Shown here in pieces: positions 6,286 to 8,707 of a DNA stretch of 8,707 nucleotides. Position 1 is the first letter of the stretch; each line of letters begins with the position of its first letter. The translations under genes were made by a program, and so were the position numbers. The notes under the pieces are model-generated. The model did not search any database, was not told the DNA's origin, and was given only the letters and a program-made list of their open reading frames with translations. Source of the stretch: Bacillota bacterium (lineage in GTDB: Bacteria; Bacillota; Clostridia; Christensenellales; CAG-138); the NCBI GenBank assembly GCA_023453725.1, contig JAEXTB010000134.1, forward strand, positions 1-8,707, given 5' to 3'.

Positions 6286-6314
6286 TTGACAGCAGGTATG
6301 CCCTGTTTTACGAT
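6286..6314 (+). promoter_or_regulatory. promoter of the diguanylate cyclase gene
   Basis: A perfect TTGACA -35 (6286-6291), a 17-bp spacer and TACGAT -10 (6309-6314). Transcription should begin near 6321, leaving a leader of about 100 nt before the ATG at 6421. I recognise no riboswitch in that leader. Confidence 0.65.
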
Positions 6315-6420
6315 GGCAATGGAACTTATTTCCTGCCTGAAGCGCCCCGCCAAGACGTATCCTTGTTACACTACCGAACTTGACTGACGCGGATATTTTG
6401 CAAAGGAGGTTCGCTTTGTA

Positions 6421-7506
6421 ATGGAAGAGCTGCAGACGCCGCTTGTACAAGCCCAATCATGGCAAGACGCTTACCAGCAAGCCAGGCTGCGGGCATCTCA
6501 AAAGCAAATAAGCATCATATTGCTTATAGGCGGCGCGCTCAACCTGCTCCTGCTTGTGCCGGATGTTGCGCTTACCGGCAACGGGTCTAGCCTCCCCATA
6601 CTGATCGTCCGCGGAGTTTTTTCCTTGTTCATATTCGCACTGGTCAAGCTCATCAAGCATGTGCGCACATTCCGCATGTTTTCCGCTGTGGTATCGGCAT
6701 GCGAACTCGGAACCATTGCCATATTTCTGTTTGTGTTAAGCCGCTATCCCAACCCGGATCTTATGATTCAGACGCTGGGTATGATTATCATTGTCCTTCT
6801 TGTGTTTCTGGCTCCCAATCTGTGGGGCAATATGCTTGCCATCGCGCTGATCGGATCGGTCGCTTTCTTCTGCCTTGCGCTGATATACATGAATAACGCA
6901 AGCCCGATGAACTTCGCGGCTTCGGCCGTATATGTAGCGCTTACGGTGCTCCTTTGCGCAATATCCGCATGGAACACGGAACGGTACCGGGCCCGTGAAT
7001 TCGCCGCAAAAACAGAACTGGAACGGTTGAGTACGACCGACTATCTGACCGGGACATGCAACCGTCTCAAACTGGAAGAAGAAGCCGACCGGTGGATTGC
7101 ATACTGCCAACGGCAACAGCTGCCGCTTTCGCTTGTGTTTATGGACATCGACAACCTCAAACTGATCAACGACAACTGCGGGCATCCGGCAGGCGACGCC
7201 GTACTGCTTGAGGTATCCAAGCTGGTCCGCGCCCAAGTACGCGGGTCCGATATTCTCTGCCGATGGGGCGGCGATGAGTTTGTCCTGCTGCTGCCCAATA
7301 TGGATGGAGAGGATGCCGCTGCGCTCACCGAGCGAATCAGAAGCATGATTGAAAACAAGGTCTTTTTGGGCCACTTGCGTGTCACATGCAGTTTTGGCGT
7401 GTTACAAATGAAGCCTTCCTCCACACTAAAGCGCCTTGTGTACGAAGCGGACGCCCTGATGTACAAAGGCAAAAGCGAAGGGCGGAACAATGTGCAGCGC
7501 GGATAG
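6421..7506 (+). CDS. membrane-bound diguanylate cyclase (GGDEF domain)
   Basis: It makes cyclic di-GMP from two GTP at the inner face of the membrane. Of 361 residues, about 29-184 form six predicted helices (29-50, 59-79, 85-107, 114-131, 134-157, 164-184) with short loops, an integral-membrane sensor with no recognised name. A linker helix (~185-203) leads to a complete GGDEF domain at ~204-359: DYLTGTCNR (207-215), the metal-binding Asp in FMDIDNLK (D242), guanine-contacting N250 and D259, and the signature GGDEF at 283-287. The inhibitory I-site RxxD is intact (R274-D277), five residues before GGDEF, so product inhibition is expected. All key residues are present and the enzyme should be active. 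AAAGGAGG at 6402-6409 lies 11 nt upstream of the ATG, slightly far, but no other start fits. No EAL partner or c-di-GMP effector is in view. Confidence 0.95.
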   Translation: MEELQTPLVQAQSWQDAYQQARLRASQKQISIILLIGGALNLLLLVPDVALTGNGSSLPILIVRGVFSLFIFALVKLIKHVRTFRMFSAVVSACELGTIAIFLFVLSRYPNPDLMIQTLGMIIIVLLVFLAPNLWGNMLAIALIGSVAFFCLALIYMNNASPMNFAASAVYVALTVLLCAISAWNTERYRAREFAAKTELERLSTTDYLTGTCNRLKLEEEADRWIAYCQRQQLPLSLVFMDIDNLKLINDNCGHPAGDAVLLEVSKLVRAQVRGSDILCRWGGDEFVLLLPNMDGEDAAALTERIRSMIENKVFLGHLRVTCSFGVLQMKPSSTLKRLVYEADALMYKGKSEGRNNVQRG

Positions 7507-7522
7507 CGCATGGGGGAAGCGC

Positions 7523-8188
7523 TTATTGGCAGTGCCTGCCCATGTACTCCTGCAACTGTTCGTGCCACGCTACGGTATCATATAGCTGCGGGTCGGTTGC
7601 ATCACCAAAAAGAAGGTCCACCAGATACCTTGGCCGTTTGCCGCCAATATGCATGGACTTGATACAGGAGATGCAGTATACGCACACATCCTCAGAGGGC
7701 ATGGCGCTTGCCCGCTTTTTCATTTGCGCGTGCACCGCATCTACCCCAAGGCTTGGGTAAAAGCTATCCCCGCAGCAGACGGATCGCGTACCCGTGGCTT
7801 CTGCCTCTATCACTTCAATGTTCATCTTGGATAAAAGGCTTCGTACCGCCTGATGCACCTGCGGCCTTTCACGCACCGGGCAGGGATCGTGTACGGAAAC
7901 TTTCAGCCCTTGATAATTTGGGTAGACGAATGTATCTAGTCCAACGAGCACTTCCCACAGGGAAATGGTGGAAACGCCCTCATACAAGCTTCGAAAGCGC
8001 CTGTCACAGCCTGCACATACGTTGATGATATGCGCGCCGTGCTCCACCTTCGGATTGTAGTGGCAGCAGATTTTGTGCAACTTGGTTTCCCCGTAATGCG
8101 CATTGAGAACTGTTAATATCCGCGCTTCCAGTTCGGGCTTATATATGCTCAGCCCGCAGCCCGGGTTAAAGTATAAATTCGTCTCCAT
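7523..8188 (-). CDS. CCG-domain (HdrB/GlpC/LutA-like) cysteine-rich iron-sulfur protein
   Basis: The 221-residue cytoplasmic protein contains the cysteine-rich CCG fold found in heterodisulfide reductase B, GlpC and LutA. The second half matches the motif well: C103 in HDPCPVR, C138-C139-G140, and C172/C175 in YCISC, followed by a PRYLVDLLFG tail typical of the family. The first half has a looser copy: C11 (NPGCG), C41-C42 followed by His instead of Gly, and C58/C61 (CAGC). In HdrB such motifs hold noncubane [4Fe-4S] clusters that act in disulfide or quinone-linked electron transfer. At least one cluster is likely here, two possible. AGGAG lies 6 nt upstream of the ATG. No ferredoxin, flavoprotein or dehydrogenase partner adjoins it; its neighbours are a convergent cyclase and a divergent oxidoreductase. 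Fold assignment is secure; partner and substrate are unknown. No canonical terminator follows it. Confidence 0.88.
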   Translation of the reverse strand: METNLYFNPGCGLSIYKPELEARILTVLNAHYGETKLHKICCHYNPKVEHGAHIINVCAGCDRRFRSLYEGVSTISLWEVLVGLDTFVYPNYQGLKVSVHDPCPVRERPQVHQAVRSLLSKMNIEVIEAEATGTRSVCCGDSFYPSLGVDAVHAQMKKRASAMPSEDVCVYCISCIKSMHIGGKRPRYLVDLLFGDATDPQLYDTVAWHEQLQEYMGRHCQ

Positions 8189-8217
8189 CCCCTGCTCCTG
8201 TCTTTTTGTATTGGTCT

Positions 8218-8223
8218 ATTGTA
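8218..8223 (-). promoter_or_regulatory. candidate -10 element of the CCG-protein gene
   Basis: TACAAT on the minus strand, about 30 nt before the start codon, would give a leader of about 22 nt with AGGAG inside it. The -35 position at 17 bp (AAGCGC) is poor, so the promoter is weak or needs an activator. Confidence 0.4.
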
Positions 8224-8281
8224 GCAGATTAATGGGATTGGCGCTTCCTGTTTTCTTGGATGAATGTTGGCCAGAACCATA

Positions 8282-8310
8282 TTGTAACGGGCTGCGCGGA
8301 ATGCTATAAT
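8282..8310 (+). promoter_or_regulatory. extended -10 promoter upstream of the oxidoreductase leader
   Basis: TTGTAA (8282-8287), a 17-bp spacer and a perfect TATAAT (8305-8310) preceded by TGC, the extended -10 form. Transcription should start near 8316. This is the best-scoring promoter by eye in the window. It sits about 145 nt before the oxidoreductase gene, leaving room for the structured element at 8357-8416. Confidence 0.75.
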
Positions 8311-8315
8311 GAGCA

Positions 8316-8417
8316 CAATTCAAAACAAATAGCGGGCTGTCACTGGTAATGCAGGCAAAACCAAGTTTAATGGGGCATGGCGACATGAACCCATAGGAAT
8401 TTGGTTTTTATTTTTTC
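8316..8417 (+). ncRNA. candidate small RNA or attenuating leader RNA, class not recognised
   Basis: A transcript from the promoter at 8282-8310 would contain a ~40-nt A-rich and mixed 5' segment, then the long hairpin and U tract at 8357-8416, giving a discrete RNA of about 100 nt. Ribosome site and start codon of the oxidoreductase lie only 30-40 nt further on, and I see no second promoter in that gap. The element could therefore be a cis-acting attenuator read through under some condition, or an independent small RNA. I see no reading frame with a ribosome site inside it. It does not match the cyclic di-GMP, ZTP, THF or SAM riboswitch signatures I know. Confidence 0.45.
8357..8416 (+). terminator. 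three-part stem with GNRA tetraloop and long U tract
   Basis: The outer helix pairs 8357-8368 with 8397-8408 (12 bp, two G·U). After a 1x2 internal loop, ATGGG (8370-8374) pairs with CCCAT (8390-8394). After a second 1x2 loop, CATG (8376-8379) pairs with CATG (8384-8387) around GCGA (8380-8383), a GNRA tetraloop. T5-A-T6 follows (8405-8416). It works as an intrinsic terminator by its form, lying within the leader of the downstream gene. Confidence 0.75.
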
Positions 8418-8458
8418 AATGAGTTATCCTAAATATGAAATATAAGCGGGAGGCAGCA

Positions 8459-8707
8459 ATGAAAAAGCTCAAGGTAGCCGTCGTCGGTGCAGGCCTTTAT
8501 GGCGTCAACCATATCCGTGCCTATCAGTGGAACAACGATGCGGAGCTTGTCGCGGTTTGCGATTTAAGCGAAGCGCGGCGCACGAAAATCGCCGCGGAGT
8601 ACAATGTTCGGACATACGCGGATGTTGCGGATATGCTCAACAAAGAAGAGCTTGACGCCGTCTCCATTGCGACGCCGGATTGCTACCACGCGGCCCCCGC
8701 ATTGGCC
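8459..8707 (+). CDS. Gfo/Idh/MocA family NAD(P)-dependent oxidoreductase, 3'-truncated by window edge
   Basis: Only the first 83 residues are present. They form most of a Rossmann nucleotide-binding half: VAVVGAGLYGVNH, with GxGxxG at G10/G12/G15, then ELVAVCD ending at D35, the acidic residue that usually selects NAD over NADP. VSIATPDCYH at about 68-77 matches the family's ATP-x-x-x-H loop. Members oxidise or reduce sugars, inositols and related alcohols; the substrate cannot be read from this half because the C-terminal alpha/beta domain with the catalytic EKP-type motif and lysine is beyond the edge. GGGAGG (8448-8453) lies 5 nt before the ATG at 8459-8461. Its transcript would have to pass the terminator-like structure at 8357-8416 unless it has another promoter. 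Confidence 0.9.
   Translation, partial: MKKLKVAVVGAGLYGVNHIRAYQWNNDAELVAVCDLSEARRTKIAAEYNVRTYADVADMLNKEELDAVSIATPDCYHAAPALA

Noticed and set aside
6380..6408. Second promoter for the cyclase, from TTGACT at 6380-6385
   Set aside because: The -10 position at 17 bp falls on the ribosome site (AAAGGAGG) and does not resemble TATAAT.
6736..7374. 212-residue minus-strand frame
   Set aside because: It lies wholly inside the GGDEF gene, whose motifs are unmistakable. The frame has no recognisable domain, and its Cys/His/Gln-rich make-up is that of an antisense shadow.
7505..7544. Bidirectional terminator between the convergent cyclase and CCG genes
   Set aside because: Short stems exist (AGCGC/GCGCT and CATGGG/CCCATG), but they overlap the stop codons or coding ends and have no U tract on either strand.
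7041..7568. 175-residue minus-strand frame across the end of the cyclase gene
   Set aside because: It is antisense to the conserved GGDEF core, Ser/Arg-rich, and has no ribosome site or domain.
8341..8416. Cyclic di-GMP riboswitch, prompted by GCAGGCAAAACC and the nearby cyclase gene
   Set aside because: It lacks the conserved GGACGCAAAGCC-type segment and the tetraloop-receptor layout of GEMM-I. The similarity is limited to about a dozen bases.

Overview
The window looks like a chromosomal segment of a Gram-positive bacterium of the phylum Bacillota, most likely class Clostridia. The grounds are a base composition near half G+C, strong AGGAGG-type ribosome sites, a lipoprotein with a Gram-positive style signal, a BlaR1/MecR1-like M56 metalloprotease, and a class I fructose-bisphosphate aldolase of the staphylococcal type. 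I cannot name the genus.

There are eight protein genes, two of them cut by the window edges. Left to right: the C-terminal part of an M56 (BlaR1-like) membrane protease (+, cut at the left edge); a cation diffusion facilitator exporter with manganese-type site residues (-); a class I fructose-1,6-bisphosphate aldolase (-); a predicted lipoprotein of unknown function (-); a MerR-family regulator (-); a membrane-bound GGDEF diguanylate cyclase (+); a small cysteine-rich CCG-domain (HdrB/GlpC/LutA-like) iron-sulfur protein (-); and the first 83 codons of a Gfo/Idh/MocA oxidoreductase (+, cut at the right edge).

Most genes appear to be transcribed singly. A symmetrical terminator separates the first two convergent genes. 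Terminator-like hairpins follow the aldolase, the lipoprotein and the MerR gene. Promoter-like sequences precede several genes; the best are upstream of the cyclase (TTGACA-17-TACGAT) and of the oxidoreductase (TTGTAA-17-TGC-TATAAT). The genes do not form one pathway. They are a loose mix of sensing (M56 protease, MerR, cyclic di-GMP synthesis), metal homeostasis, glycolysis and redox functions. There is no insertion sequence, CRISPR array, tRNA or rRNA.

The most interesting non-coding element lies at about 8316-8417. It has an extended -10 promoter, about 40 nt of leader, then a three-part stem capped by a GCGA (GNRA) tetraloop and a long U tract, all before the ribosome site of the oxidoreductase. 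It could be a small RNA of about 100 nt or an attenuator/riboswitch-like leader. I do not recognise its class. Other points worth checking are the perfect palindrome over the exporter promoter, the duplicated C-terminal domain of the exporter, the non-penicillin-binding ectodomain of the M56 protein, and the unpartnered CCG protein.
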